Below are positions 33,711 to 43,776 of a DNA stretch of 64,000 nucleotides, one piece after another. This DNA is from Diplolepis rosae (Eukaryota > Arthropoda > Insecta > Hymenoptera > Diplolepididae), in the NCBI GenBank assembly GCA_030998225.1, contig JAPYXD010000738.1:1550001-1614000 (forward strand), given 5' to 3'. Position 1 is the first letter of the stretch; each line of letters begins with the position of its first letter. The position numbers were made by a program, and so were the translations under genes. The notes below the pieces were generated by a model. That model was not told the origin of the DNA. It searched no databases and saw nothing but the letters and a program-made list of their open reading frames with translations.

Positions 33711-33953
33711 CTGTAAGCACTCGGAAGTATAAGTGTTTTCTGGTAATATATTTTTTAATATATAATTGTTGTGATCGAATTAAAGTGACATTAAACTTTC
33801 TTAATCAGCTGATTTTCAGTTTTTTGAAAGCAAATTTTTTATCAAATTTTATATAAATCAATTTTTTGAATTAACGGTATTCTTTTAATCTGTTAAATCA
33901 ATTGTTTATCAAATTTCAAAATAAACTTTACTGAAATATATTTATAAACACAC

Positions 33954-34247
33954 TTTCAGGAGATCAGGTTGATCATATTCGATTCTCGGCTTTCCTTTCT
34001 TATTGCGAATTTTGAGTTGAGCTGCCAATTCAGGATTTTTTTCCAAAATATCAATCATCTTCTGTAATTTCAAAATTACAAGCTCTTCCCAGGAAACAAA
34101 AAACCATTCACTTGCGTTAAATTTGAATGGGCTTTGAGGTGTTCTGAATTGCGTATCTGTCACTGGAATTTCAGCATTAACAGATTGAAAACCAATATTT
34201 CCGATAGAAAATAATGTATTTAAAGTGAAAAATCGTTTACAATACAA
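33954..34247 (-). pseudogene. Exon 3 of the DDE-like gene
   Basis: About 97 codons with a hydrophobic core (WFFVSWEELVILKLQKMIDIL) and the segment KGKPRIEYDQPDLLK. They end at a GTGTGT donor at 33953. The join to the exon at 33710 keeps the frame (DLLK then VLSDIAIFGA). The acceptor on the 5' side is uncertain. Confidence 0.5.
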
Positions 34248-34764
34248 TTCATATTCTGTTTTTATTGTATTTCTCTTATTCAGAGTGACCTTTTAAGACT
34301 TCCATTTCATTTGGAATTTCAACCGATTCATGCGAACATCAATGAATCGTACATTGCCATTAGAAATTATTTGAGGTTAATCAGTCTTATTCAACCCTAT
34401 TCACTTAACGATTTAACCAATGTCGAATGGCAGATTTAAAACATTGCGCACAAATGGCAGATTCCAAGTGTCACCATCCGATTGAATTTTTATTACCTGA
34501 ATATGCAAATGACAGATACACAATTCAAAGAGACGCGCGTTCTATCGGTTTTCTTTTCCTGGGTTGTATTTATTGATCCATACAATATCCAATAAATTTT
34601 TAGAATTATTCCTAGTTAATATTAATTTCTAAGTTTCTATAAAAATATTTCAGCTTTAAAAGCATAATATTCGATACCAACAATTTTTGAATAAACTGAT
34701 AAAAAACCATTAAAATTTTAATAAATTGATTTATTTATAATGTTTCAAAAGAATACTTATTTAC

Positions 34765-35091
34765 TTGATTATTGGAGGGTTCCACAGATCTTTTGTTTCT
34801 TCGAGGTTGGGTTTGACGTTCTTTTTCGTAACTATTCAACACTGGAGAAGCCTCATCTACTTCAGGTGCAGATGCTGAGAAATAACTCAAAAAATTCGTT
34901 TTTTTAGCGGTCACAACGAGATTTAATTTTTTAGTTTCCTCTGCGACGGCCTTTTCAAAATTTGTACTCCTTTTGAGGTTAGCCCACAAAGCGTTCACTT
35001 TCTGCTGTATAACTTGTTTGGACTTTTTCTCTGAGTATCTTTTTTTATACGCATCGTAAAAACGATAATATAAACTATTTAGATCATTCAT
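34765..35091 (-). pseudogene. Probable 5' exon of the DDE-like gene
   Basis: ATG at 35091, then 109 codons of helical, Lys-rich protein (YYRFYDAYKKRYSEKKSKQVIQQKVNALW), an acidic/Ser-Pro linker and RRNKR. A donor CAA|GTAAATAAG follows at 34764. Its membership in the gene is inferred from strand, spacing and the splice donor. Confidence 0.45.
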
Positions 35092-35241
35092 GATTAACTC
35101 AATGAAGCAACAAATACGTTTTTTTTTAATATCTCAGAAAATGTCCGGAAGTTCGAGAATAAATACACTCTCAAGCGTCAGTACAATGTACAATGACAAG
35201 TGACACAAAACATATTTCCAACATTTTACCGAGATTTTTTC

Positions 35242-35959
35242 AAAGGGCATAGCCGGGTTTCCATGTGAAATCGGCCCTAAAACCAAATCAAATTTCGCAT
35301 CAACCATGTGAAAGGGGTTGGGCAAGAGATTATTTTGTCAAATTTTCAAATCATTATCTGCCATTTTAAATGAGTAATGGCGGATTTTACCATTTTCATT
35401 TTCTTCTTTTTCCAACTAAACCAATCATAGGAAAGTTTTTTGAAAAATCAGGGTTGTTTTTTCCAATAGAAGACACATTTGTAAATTTTTGTGGATTGTT
35501 TCATGCATAATTCGCAATGCAAAAAATTGCGAAAATTTTTGCACGCAATGTTGTTCATGTTTGAATTGCGCGACCACTCTTTTGAATTATTCTATTCATT
35601 AGTTACCTATCGATGATTAAAACAGAAATTTTGCAGATTTTTGCAAGGTGTGGACGGGGGTAAAAAAAATAAAAACCGTCAAAATACGCATTCTTTCAAC
35701 ATCTTACTATTAAAGCACATTTTATAATAACAGTAGACAAATGAAAAAAAAAATTATTTGGTAATCAATCTCTAACACGGTTTACTGCTGAAATTTTTGC
35801 AAAATATTTTGCGAATTTTTTTTTGCGAAATATTGAAATTTTTACATGCATTGTGAACAAATGGTTGATTGTGATTATTCACAAGTCGAAAGAGTGTTGC
35901 GAACATTATCTATTTGTATTCTTGAATATTTTTCACATGGAAACCCGGCTATGCCCTTT
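35242..35959. mobile_element. MITE-like element with 29-bp TIRs
   Basis: The ends AAAGGGCATAGCCGGGTTTC... (35242-35270) and ...GAAACCCGGCTATGCCCTTT (35931-35959) are perfect inverted repeats of 29 bp. The 718-bp element sits between two exons of the DDE-like gene, so it would be intronic. It has no coding capacity. No clear target duplication. Confidence 0.8.
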
Positions 35960-36130
35960 CGTGGGTACACATTTAATGTGTGACGTAACGCAGAGGGCAG
36001 ACCCCCCTCCCAACATGTCACAACACGTCACAATTTGCAGACCCCCCCCCAATAAACTGTGTGACGTATTGTGTAAACGCCCCCTTATATATCATTATAC
36101 GAAGACAACAATGTAATCAAATCTAAATAC

Positions 36131-36330
36131 CTCAGATTCCACGTTTCTGACATCCACGTCATCATCAACATCAGCTTCAGTTTCCTCGAAAAAATCATTT
36201 TCTACAATGTTTTTGATATTTCTCATTTTTTCATCACTCCAGGTCACCGGAGCTTCGTAGTTAAAGTTTTCTAAAACAAAATGTGCTCCAGTCCTTTTAG
36301 ATTTGCCTACTTGAGTGTTCCCATTGTTAA
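36131..36330 (-). pseudogene. Acidic exon upstream of the DDE-like gene
   Basis: An open frame of about 66 codons (KSKRTGAHFVLENFNYEAPVTW, then a strongly acidic run ETEADVDDDVDV) ends at a donor GAG|GTATTTAG at 36130. No start codon was found; the P-like derivative begins 18 bases upstream and may have cut the exon. It could belong to the same gene or to an independent one. Confidence 0.35.
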
Positions 36331-36347
36331 CTCAATTTACGAATCAG

Positions 36348-37307
36348 TACACAGAGAGAAATTTTAGGTTTCACTGACCAAAGTTTTTTTGTTAAAATCG
36401 TCTTTACAAAAATGTTAAAGTTCTCATGACAACCATGGTAGTGGCTGGCATACATTGGAAAAGTGTTTACTTCAACTGCAAGGAACGTTACTGAGACCAC
36501 GATTCTGGTACTTGAAATACCATAGCGCTGCGGTTACAGGAACCAAAGTTCATCGTAAAGCCGCGCATAGAGTTTAGTTAAAATGACTAAGTCTACGGAC
36601 AGTAAATACCCAGCCAAAATTATTTTTGAGGTTATAGGTATGGTTCTCTTAGTTATCAAAATACAAATTCAATTTGATGAGAAAAAATAAAGTTTCACCG
36701 AAAAGATCTAAGAAAAATAATCCGGTATAATGATATTTATGATAACTTTCGTCGATTAAGTTAAAAAATTGTCACTTTTTTCATCACCATAAACTTTTTT
36801 TGACTGACTATAGTTTTGACAAAATACGACGAGACAGCAAAATTGGAACGCATTGCATTGTCCCCGAACAAAATCGTTTATCATTTAGAAAGAATTGTCA
36901 AATTATATTTATAATAGAATTATTTACCTGATAATGCTTGGCACGGTGAAATATAGTCCAGGAATCGAGAACGAGAATTGGCAGGATTCAACTTAGGCTG
37001 CATATCTTTCAATGAAAGTTATACTTGATTTGTCTAGCGCAACAGCGAACGCTGCGGTTGTAGTAACCAAAGGAGCTTGGCAGTACACATAAAGAAAATG
37101 TATGTGTACTAACCGTTGGGGTACGTATAAAGCTCATTCTAATCATCAACTTTGGTCACAACAACCGAATACACAAAAAAGTCCAAATTACTGTCATGAT
37201 AACTATAAAAGTAGTAGCTTCTCTCAACTTTTTTGGTCAAGGCAACTATTGTACAAAAAATTTATGTGCTATGTGCACAGGAACCAAAGCCGATTTCTCT
37301 CAGCGTA
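36348..37307. mobile_element. Non-autonomous deletion derivative of the P-like transposon
   Basis: The ends are TACACAGAGAGAAAT (36348-36362) and ATTTCTCTCAGCGTA (37293-37307). The first ~370 bp match the left end of the P-like transposon (44278-44823), and the last ~260 bp match its right end (50737-50997), in the same order and orientation. The middle 330 bp are unrelated. Several ACCAAAG words sit near both ends and may be transposase binding sites. It lacks coding capacity and would depend on the transposase at 46.4-50.1 kb. Confidence 0.8.
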
Positions 37308-39435
37308 CTTGGACTGGACTCTGTATCACTCAAACACTGAAAGATTTTTACTTTTCTTAACATATGATAATGTAAAGAATAAAAAAGCTAGATGGTTTAC
37401 ACCTTTACACCGTAATCCTCCAAAATCAACAGTCAACAGTTGTCAGCAGTCTCATACTGCTATATAATCTCTTCCCTCTTGGTTGGGTACACATTTACCC
37501 TTAAATGATAAAAAAATGCATATTCCTTTTTCACATAAGTCATTACTCTTTTTGAACATTTTTGTTGTATTTTTATTATAAATATATATTATTATTAAAT
37601 CTACAATTCATTGGAAAAGTTACCAATATTACAAAGAATAAATAATGATAACGCAGGAATGAACCAAAGCTTTACAATGCAAGCCTTCTTAATGACATGG
37701 CATTTCATTTTTTTTTTAAACGACTAATTAACGAATAAAATATCAAAGCGCAGCATTAAATGAAAAATTATTAGTAAAAAATGGTATAACTCCATGCCAT
37801 AATACATACTAAGCATATTAAAGTATGCTGCAGTTGTTTTCTAGATTAATAGTTATGACGCTTTGATACGCACGCAGAACCAAACTGAACTGACTGCAAT
37901 AAACGGTCTCGCAGAACGCCATATTTCTCATTGATGATATATTATGCAACTAGGAAAAAATAACTTTAATTTAAGAGTGTGAATTTTGATGCTCGAGAAA
38001 AGGGCAACAATGACACAAGTATACGTAAAAGAAATGTTGATCTTGTGTTGCATACGATTTTTTGTACGCAAAGTTCGAAAAATTAAAAAGATATTAAAGG
38101 AAATTATGGAACAAAAATTATGATCTAATATTGATGAAATACGGAGCTACTAAAAAGTCAATTCATTCTTTCAAAAGTGATAATCTACGAAAGTTTGGAT
38201 AGTATTTTGACAAACAAGGGTTACGGCGTATAGGTATAACAATTCTTAAGTATGAATTCAAAAAAGTGAAGGTATCTTAACATTATTTAATATTTGTATA
38301 CCGTATTAGTTTCCAGGAGTAACTTTCCTTTTTCATAATACTTCGTAGTTCTTGGCATCTCTGGTCCTGTGTAACGTTCCACATTTTGATATTACTCGAC
38401 ATAAAGTAAAGAATAAGAAGAACTTGTTAAGTACTATTACTAACGTTTTTATTCAGGAATTTTTCTTTTGAGAAAGGAGAATAATTCTTTATATACAATG
38501 CTACTGTATTCGAAGCCAAAAAGTGCATTTTCAATTTTGACAGGTCTGTTATGGCTTTCGAGTCAAAAATCTGTTAGATGATTGATAACTCGTTTTATGT
38601 GTTGTTTGTTTGACCGTATTTCATTACCGCGAGTCTCACACGATATTACGGGTGAAGGAGTTGGCAGAAAGTTTCTATGTTTTGTTTATAATTTTCAAAA
38701 TTAGAATTTACAATATTCGTTTAGTAGAAACTTTATTGGTGATATCTGAATCTCATAAAATTGTTCACATCAGTGAGATATTAAAAAACGTATTGGTCAT
38801 GAACGACTCTCGTTTGCAAGTTGAAGTTGAATATTTAAATTAGCAATTTTGAAGAAAATCACTGTTTAACCTATAATTATTTCCTTTTACCCTCGTACAG
38901 CAAAAAAGCTAGCAAAATTACCCCAAAATGCTTGTTTTTCATAATATTTCATTCAATACAAATTTCAAACAGACACCATTTTTAAATATTTACTGTGAAA
39001 ACTACTAATTAGCAGTATTTGAGAAAACAGAGCGACAGATTCCATTAAAAGTGTAGTCTTTTACAAGATATAAGTAGACCGGGGTTCAAAAAAGGTGGAA
39101 ATCAAGTGTTTTCATTTGTTTGGTTGCCTTTTGTATCTTTTTGGTCGTGCACTCATAATGGTTCAATAACTTTCCTATAGATTAAGATGAAAGACACAAA
39201 GAAGTCTGGCTCTATGACGAAAAATTAGTATCATATGAGAAGAAAGTAAACAATTGTTTTTCTTATTTTCAGAATATTTTTATATCATTATTGTAGAAAA
39301 ATATACCCGGGAATCACCATAGTGTCATAGTCGCTGCCATATGCAAAGACGATAACTTTCAGAAGAATATCGGATAGGATTGTGCTTTGGCACACTTTTC
39401 TAGAGATCAAAATAAAAGGTTCGCCAGTGGGTCAT
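37308..39435. other. No gene supported
   Basis: About 2.1 kb of AT-rich DNA. Frames of 60-80 codons (for example 38610-38843) have no motif. No long repeat was recognised. Confidence 0.45.
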
Positions 39436-39781
39436 ATACACTACCGTCGGAAATTTTGCGCACGGTGCTTGTCATCGCTATTCAAAATCACTGCTGACTT
39501 TGAACCACGATATCTCGGTGAAAAAAAGAGATAGGGCATTTTAAAAAATACAGTTGGAAAGCCTATGAAATTCCACGTCCAGTGATGCTCAATAAATATT
39601 TTTTGAATTTCTGAAAGTAATACATCACGTGAGGAGTAAAAAAAAAAATTCAAGATTTTTTCAAACTCTCTACCACAACTTCAACTTTTTGCATGACCTA
39701 GGAAATTTTTTTTAAAAAAATTTTTAAAAATCAGCGACTCAGTAGCGCTCGAATCGTCTAAGACAGCTGACGTGAGTAATA

Positions 39782-40402
39782 ATGAGTTCTGTGTACGCGA
39801 AATGTTTTGAAGCGGTCTTCTTGTGTACCCATCCAAAGGGACCACTTATGTCCTATACACTCGCTGCTAAACACATCAAAAAGTCGAAATCGTTCGTGAA
39901 GAAGTAGGTTGAGCGTTATAAAGCCAATAAAAAACACCCCGTAAAGGTCCATGTTTGGGGATGCTTCTCATAGCGCGGTTTTGGGTGTTTAGAGCTCTTG
40001 ACCGAGAACTTGAATGCTCAGAAAATGCTCCAAGTATATGAACGTGGTCTCCTAAGGTCTGCTACAAAGATGTTTGGAGCCGATAAAGCCGATTGGATCT
40101 TACAAGAAAATAACGACCCGAAACATCGAAGCCGTCTCTGCACCGCCTGGAAAACAGAAAAGGGCATCACAACTTTGGACTGGCCATCACTGTCCCCCGA
40201 TGCGAATCCAATCGAAAATGTCTGGAGTGTTTCAAAGAGGAAGCTTGCGGGAAAACGTGTGTTCACCCTGAAACAGCTCTCGCAAAAAATCAGGAAGATA
40301 TGGCAAGAATTACCAACGGACTACGCTGAAAAATTGGTGGAAAGCATGCCGAAAAGGTGCCAGGCCATTCTGGACAACGATGGGGACTGGACTATCTATT
40401 AG
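39782..40402 (+). pseudogene. Tc1-like transposase, internally deleted (copy 1)
   Basis: The N-terminal helix-turn-helix segment (MSSVYAKCFEAVFLCTHPKG, AAKHIKKSKSFVKK) ends in a stop (about 39905). It then joins directly to the DDE core at HPVKVHVWG. What follows has ENNDPKHRSRL (second Asp) and LSPDANPIENVWS (Glu), the DD34E signature, and a C-terminal end at GDWTIY. The first catalytic Asp region is missing, as it is in copy 2, so the deletion predates the duplication. Two or more stops make it inactive. Confidence 0.88.
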
Positions 40403-40407
40403 ATAGT

Positions 40408-40434
40408 AGCGCCGTAGTCCTTCGAGAGTACTTT
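40408..40434 (+). repeat. 3' TIR-like end of the Tc1 derivative
   Basis: GCGCCGTAGTCCTTCGAGAGTACTTTT follows the transposase stop at once. In copy 2 the same word stands at 42440-42466 and, inverted, at 43148-43173, so it is the terminal repeat of this derivative. Copy 1 has lost its 5' partner. Confidence 0.65.
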
Positions 40435-41159
40435 TATTTTTTTTAAAAAAACGTTTTAAAATCTCTAATAGTTTTCGAAAAATCGAGGACTCGCTCTTGT
40501 TGAACCCTTTTCATTCTAGTACTTGAGGGTATGTGATGCGTAATGACGTCATAAATCACCAATTATTTTATATTATTTATATTCATCGGGTTGATTAGGA
40601 CAGAAATGTAAATATAATCATGAAATTATAGGCAACAATGAGGAATCCAGTAAAAAATCAATCTCCGGTACCATTTGGATTTTTATTTCAAAAAATAAAA
40701 TTTTTCATAATTAATGTTTTAAAAAAAAAATTGGACATGTACCAGACATTGATACCTTGATACATTCCTGATTATTTTCCAAACGTCTGGCACTATATTT
40801 TCGTTTCTCTCTTAATCAACACGATAAATATAAATAATAAAAAACCGTTGCGAATTCCTGACGTCATTAGGAATTATATACTTTTAGAAATGGATAATCA
40901 TAGAGGAGGTAAGGAGAATCTTCGTTGATACTCTTTAAGATCCTCCAACGTGCAGAAACAGAAATATCTCCAGGAGAAGAGCACCAACAGAGGATCAAAA
41001 TTACATTGATTTAAACAGCTAATACGCCTCTTTTGATTCTCTCGAGTCCTCGAAAATGGAGCATCTTAGAGAATCAATAAAGAATCAATAGTTCGACTTG
41101 GGTACATTACCAGTCCGAATTATTTGTTCACCTGTTGCTGCAGCTATTCCCAAAGTACC

Positions 41160-41780
41160 TAATAAGCCCAAGTTGAAGGCAAAATGTTAATTTTATAAAT
41201 ATATATTGCAAAAAACTTCAGAGTTCGATCTTTTTGAAAAATATTAATAACACTGGAATTAATTAAGATTTTTGAAAGCTTTTAGTCTCATTTTGAAGGT
41301 TAGTCTTCATAATATATTGCTATTTTATCAACATATTTTTAGAATTTTTTTGATGGATTCTACCCTGGGTTCAAACATGGTACAAAGAATTCGAAAAATT
41401 CCGAATAAAGACAGTGGTCTATGAATCAATTTAAAAAATTGAAAATATTACTATTTTTATAAATGTTCTTAAATTTTGTCAAAATAAGATAGACATTGAT
41501 TTTTTAAAATTTTTTGTAAGTAGCTACAAATATTTTAAATTTTACGACCTTTTTGTATTATGTTTGATACCGGGTAGAATCTAGGAAAAAAATCTGAAAA
41601 TATCTTGATTAGTTAGCAAAATACTGTAAAGACTCACCTTTTAAATGAAACCAACAACTTTTAAAAATCTCAATTGATTATTGTTATTAATATTTTTATT
41701 TAATTTGAAATTTGACGTTTTTTGCAATATACTTTTATAAAACTAACATTTTGACTTCAAATTGTGCTCATTAGATGCAA
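41160..41780. repeat. Long imperfect hairpin (foldback) in the spacer
   Basis: About 41165-41400 and 41553-41775 are inverted copies ('CAAAATGTTAATTTTATAAA' versus its complement, 'GATTCTACCCTGGGTTCAAAC' versus 'GATTCTACCCGGTATCAAAC'). Identity is roughly three quarters, judged by eye. It has no coding capacity and is probably an old foldback or MITE. Confidence 0.65.
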
Positions 41781-42181
41781 AATTCAATTAACTTTCATGC
41801 TATCATGGGGAAGAAAATTTAAACTTGTTATTATAAAAATTGAGACACTTTAGGAATAACTGACATAACAATTTAACAGATAATTTCGACCGGCAGTGTA
41901 TCTGTTATGCTTTTTTTTCAATCATTTTTTCAAGGACAGCTCACATAGCATCTTTTGGCATGTTCATTTTCATTTCTTCGTATAATTTATTCTAATCTTT
42001 TGGGGGCGGGACGGGCCAGTATACTGGTCACCGACGGACTTGACGACTCTACGCTCAGTCTTTCTTGAGCATAAATATAATAAAGCATTTCATTTAAAAA
42101 AAGAATTTATCATCTTCGTGAATGAATGTTCAGATATGTAAATACATGGCCTTGCCGGGCAATACAACTTGCATGGATTTC

Positions 42182-43138
42182 GAAATAAAAATCCAAATGG
42201 TACCGGAGATTGATTTTTTAATGGATTCCTCATTGTTGCCTACAATTTCATGATTATATTTACATTTCTGTCCCAATCAACCCGATGAATATAAATAATA
42301 TAAAATGGTTGGTCATTTATGACGTCATTACGCATCACATACCCTCATGTACCAGAATGAAAAGGGTTCAACAAGAGCAAAGTCCTCGATTTTTCGACAA
42401 CTATTAGAGATTTTAAAACGTTTTTCTTTTTAAATAAAAGTACTCTCGAAGGACTACGGTGCTACTATCTAATAAATAGTCCAGTCCCCATCGTTGTCCA
42501 GAATGGCCTGGCACCTTTTCGGCATGCTTTCCACTAATTTTTCAGCGTAGTCCGTTGGTAATTCTTGCCAAATCTTCTTGATTTTTTGCGAGAGCTGTTT
42601 CAGGGTGAACACACGTTTTCCAGCAAGCTTCCTCTTTAAAACACTCCAGACATTTTCGATTGGATTCGGATCGGGGGACTGTGATGGCCAGTCCAAAGTT
42701 GTGATGCCATTTTCTGTTTTCCAGGCAGTGCAGAGACGGCTTCGATGTTTCGGGTCGTTATTTTTTTGTAAGATCCAATCGGCCATATCGGCTCCAAACA
42801 TCTTTGTAGCAGACCTTAGAAGACCACGTTCATATATTTGGAGCATTTTCTGAGCATTCAAGTTCTCGGTGAAGAGCTCTAAACACCCAAAACTGCGCTA
42901 TGAGAAGCTTCCCCAAACGTGGACCTTCACGGGGTGTTTTTTATTGGCTTTATAACGCTCAACCCACTTCTTCACGAACGATTTCGACTTTTTGATGTAT
43001 TTAGCAGCGACTGTATAGGACATAAGTGGTCCGTTTGGATGGGTACACAAGAAGACCGCTTCAAAATGTTTCGCGTACACAGAACTCATTATTATTCACG
43101 TCTGCTGTCTTCGACGATTCGAGCGCTACTGAATCGCC
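42182..43138 (-). repeat. Right arm of the large inverted repeat
   Basis: Inverted copy of 39734-40689. On the outer side this copy keeps the second TIR-like end (43148-43173, just outside the shared part). Confidence 0.85.
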
Positions 43139-43174
43139 TTGGTAATTGCGCCGTAGTCCTTTAAATGTACTTTC
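42439..43174 (-). mobile_element. Tc1-like deletion derivative with both ends (copy 2)
   Basis: The ends are AAAGTACTCTCGAAGGACTA (42439) and the inverted GTAGTCCTTTAAATGTACTTT (ending 43174). They enclose the deleted transposase on minus. The length is about 736 bp. Confidence 0.7.
42469..43089 (-). pseudogene. Tc1-like transposase, internally deleted (copy 2)
   Basis: It has the same layout as copy 1: HTH part MSSVYAKHFEAVFLC...SFVKKWVERYKANKK, then HPVKVHVWG. A stop after FS separates it from the core, which has ADWILQKNNDPKHRSRL, SPDPNPIENVWSVLKRK and the GDWTIY end. The first catalytic Asp is deleted. Where copy 1 has a stop after FVKK, this copy has Trp, so the two have decayed independently. 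Confidence 0.88.
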
Positions 43175-43177
43175 ATT

Positions 43178-43312
43178 AAATCAAGAGAGTATAAAGAGAA
43201 GCAAAAGAGAATCAAAAGAGTATCAAGAGAAACAAAAGAGAATCAAGAGAGTATCAAGAGAAGCAAAAGAGAATCAAGAGAGTATCAAGAGAAGCAAAAG
43301 AGAATCAATAGT
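43178..43312. repeat. Minisatellite, about 29-bp unit
   Basis: About four and a half copies of 'GAGTATCAAGAGAAGCAAAAGAGAATCAA' variants occur. The block ends in GAATCAATAGTTCGACTC, which also occurs at about 41084-41101 (GAATCAATAGTTCGACTT) in the same orientation. Confidence 0.85.
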
Positions 43313-43423
43313 TCGACTCGGGGTATCTTTATCCACAAAAATGACAGGGAAATTCTTAATTTAAAGAAAAAAAGTAGTCTATGGATACTGGGTCTAATAG
43401 ATATAATGTGAACTAATGGGCTT

Positions 43424-43776
43424 GAAAATGAATGTTTAGATCCTAAAAGAGCTCATTCTCGAGTTGAGGGTCAAGTAAGAAGTGAGCTCATCCCTAAAAA
43501 AGTTAACGCAATGAAAAGTAAGTAAGATGTATGTAAAATTATAAAATATGTACCATAAAAATTTGTAAGGTCGCGTTTTATTGAAAACGGATTTTTATTT
43601 CAGAGCTTTTTAAAGATAAGCTAAAGAAAGAAGGCATCTCTGGAAAAATGAAACTCGATTATCTGGTTAAGGAAGTAAGAAGTATGCTTACGCAAAGAAT
43701 AAACGATCTGAATAGAAAGGATAAGCAACAAAAAAGAAGGGAGAAGAATGAGAGCGAAACGACTGATTTAGAATAA
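43424..43776 (+). CDS. Possible last two exons of an unidentified gene
   Basis: The exon before 43525 ends ATGAAAA|GTAAGTAAG, a near-ideal donor. An acceptor tttatttcag precedes 43602, and the frame continues across the join for about 57 codons to TAA at 43774-43776, directly followed by AATAAA words. The protein end is basic and helical (KLKKEGISGKMKLDYLVKEV, QRINDLNRKDKQQKRREKN). The start of the upstream exon could not be fixed. No family is recognised; it might be a host gene 3' end or a transposon exon. Confidence 0.4.

Larger units (their letters stand above)
31634..36330 (-). pseudogene. Decayed multi-exon gene for a predicted DDE (transposase-derived) protein
   Basis: Five or six exons on minus join in frame across good splice sites. 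They are 36131-36330 (acidic, uncertain), 34765-35091, about 33954-34247, 32339-33710 and 31634-31952. The main exon has an HTH-like segment (AVADDRRRTEIIRTCRTLDDL) and then a candidate RNase-H-fold nuclease. That nuclease has YLSQDDKARVPLG (first Asp), ISMSDGGPDENPR (second Asp) and YNRVERRMAPLSREL (Glu), with IRSGKHCSSTAENHA between. The last exon holds a degraded zinc finger (KICG...HMKLAH). I recognise this as an arthropod-wide family of uncharacterised proteins and infer a DDE transposase origin. This copy has a 2-base insertion near 33515 and two in-frame stops (about 32848 and 32599). Confidence 0.65.
39734..40689 (+). repeat. Left arm of a large inverted repeat (956 bp)
   Basis: This arm matches 42182-43138 in reverse orientation with only scattered differences. 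The two arms are separated by about 1.5 kb. Each contains one copy of the same internally deleted Tc1-like transposase plus about 280 bp of flanking sequence. Confidence 0.85.
39439..41898 (+). mobile_element. Possible Tc1-like element bounded by CACTACCG / CGGCAGTG ends
   Basis: TA-flanked ends resembling Tc1 TIRs are seen: TA-CACTACCGTCGGAAATTTTG at 39437 and CGACCGGCAGTG-TA ending at 41900. They enclose the left arm of the large inverted repeat with its Tc1 transposase and a hairpin element at 41160-41780. The ends match only over 15-18 bases with gaps, so the pairing is tentative. Confidence 0.35.

Noticed and set aside
37102..37467. 121-codon frame at the right end of the P-like derivative
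   Set aside because: Most of it lies within the non-coding end of the derivative, and a related frame occurs at 50792-51004 only because that end is duplicated.
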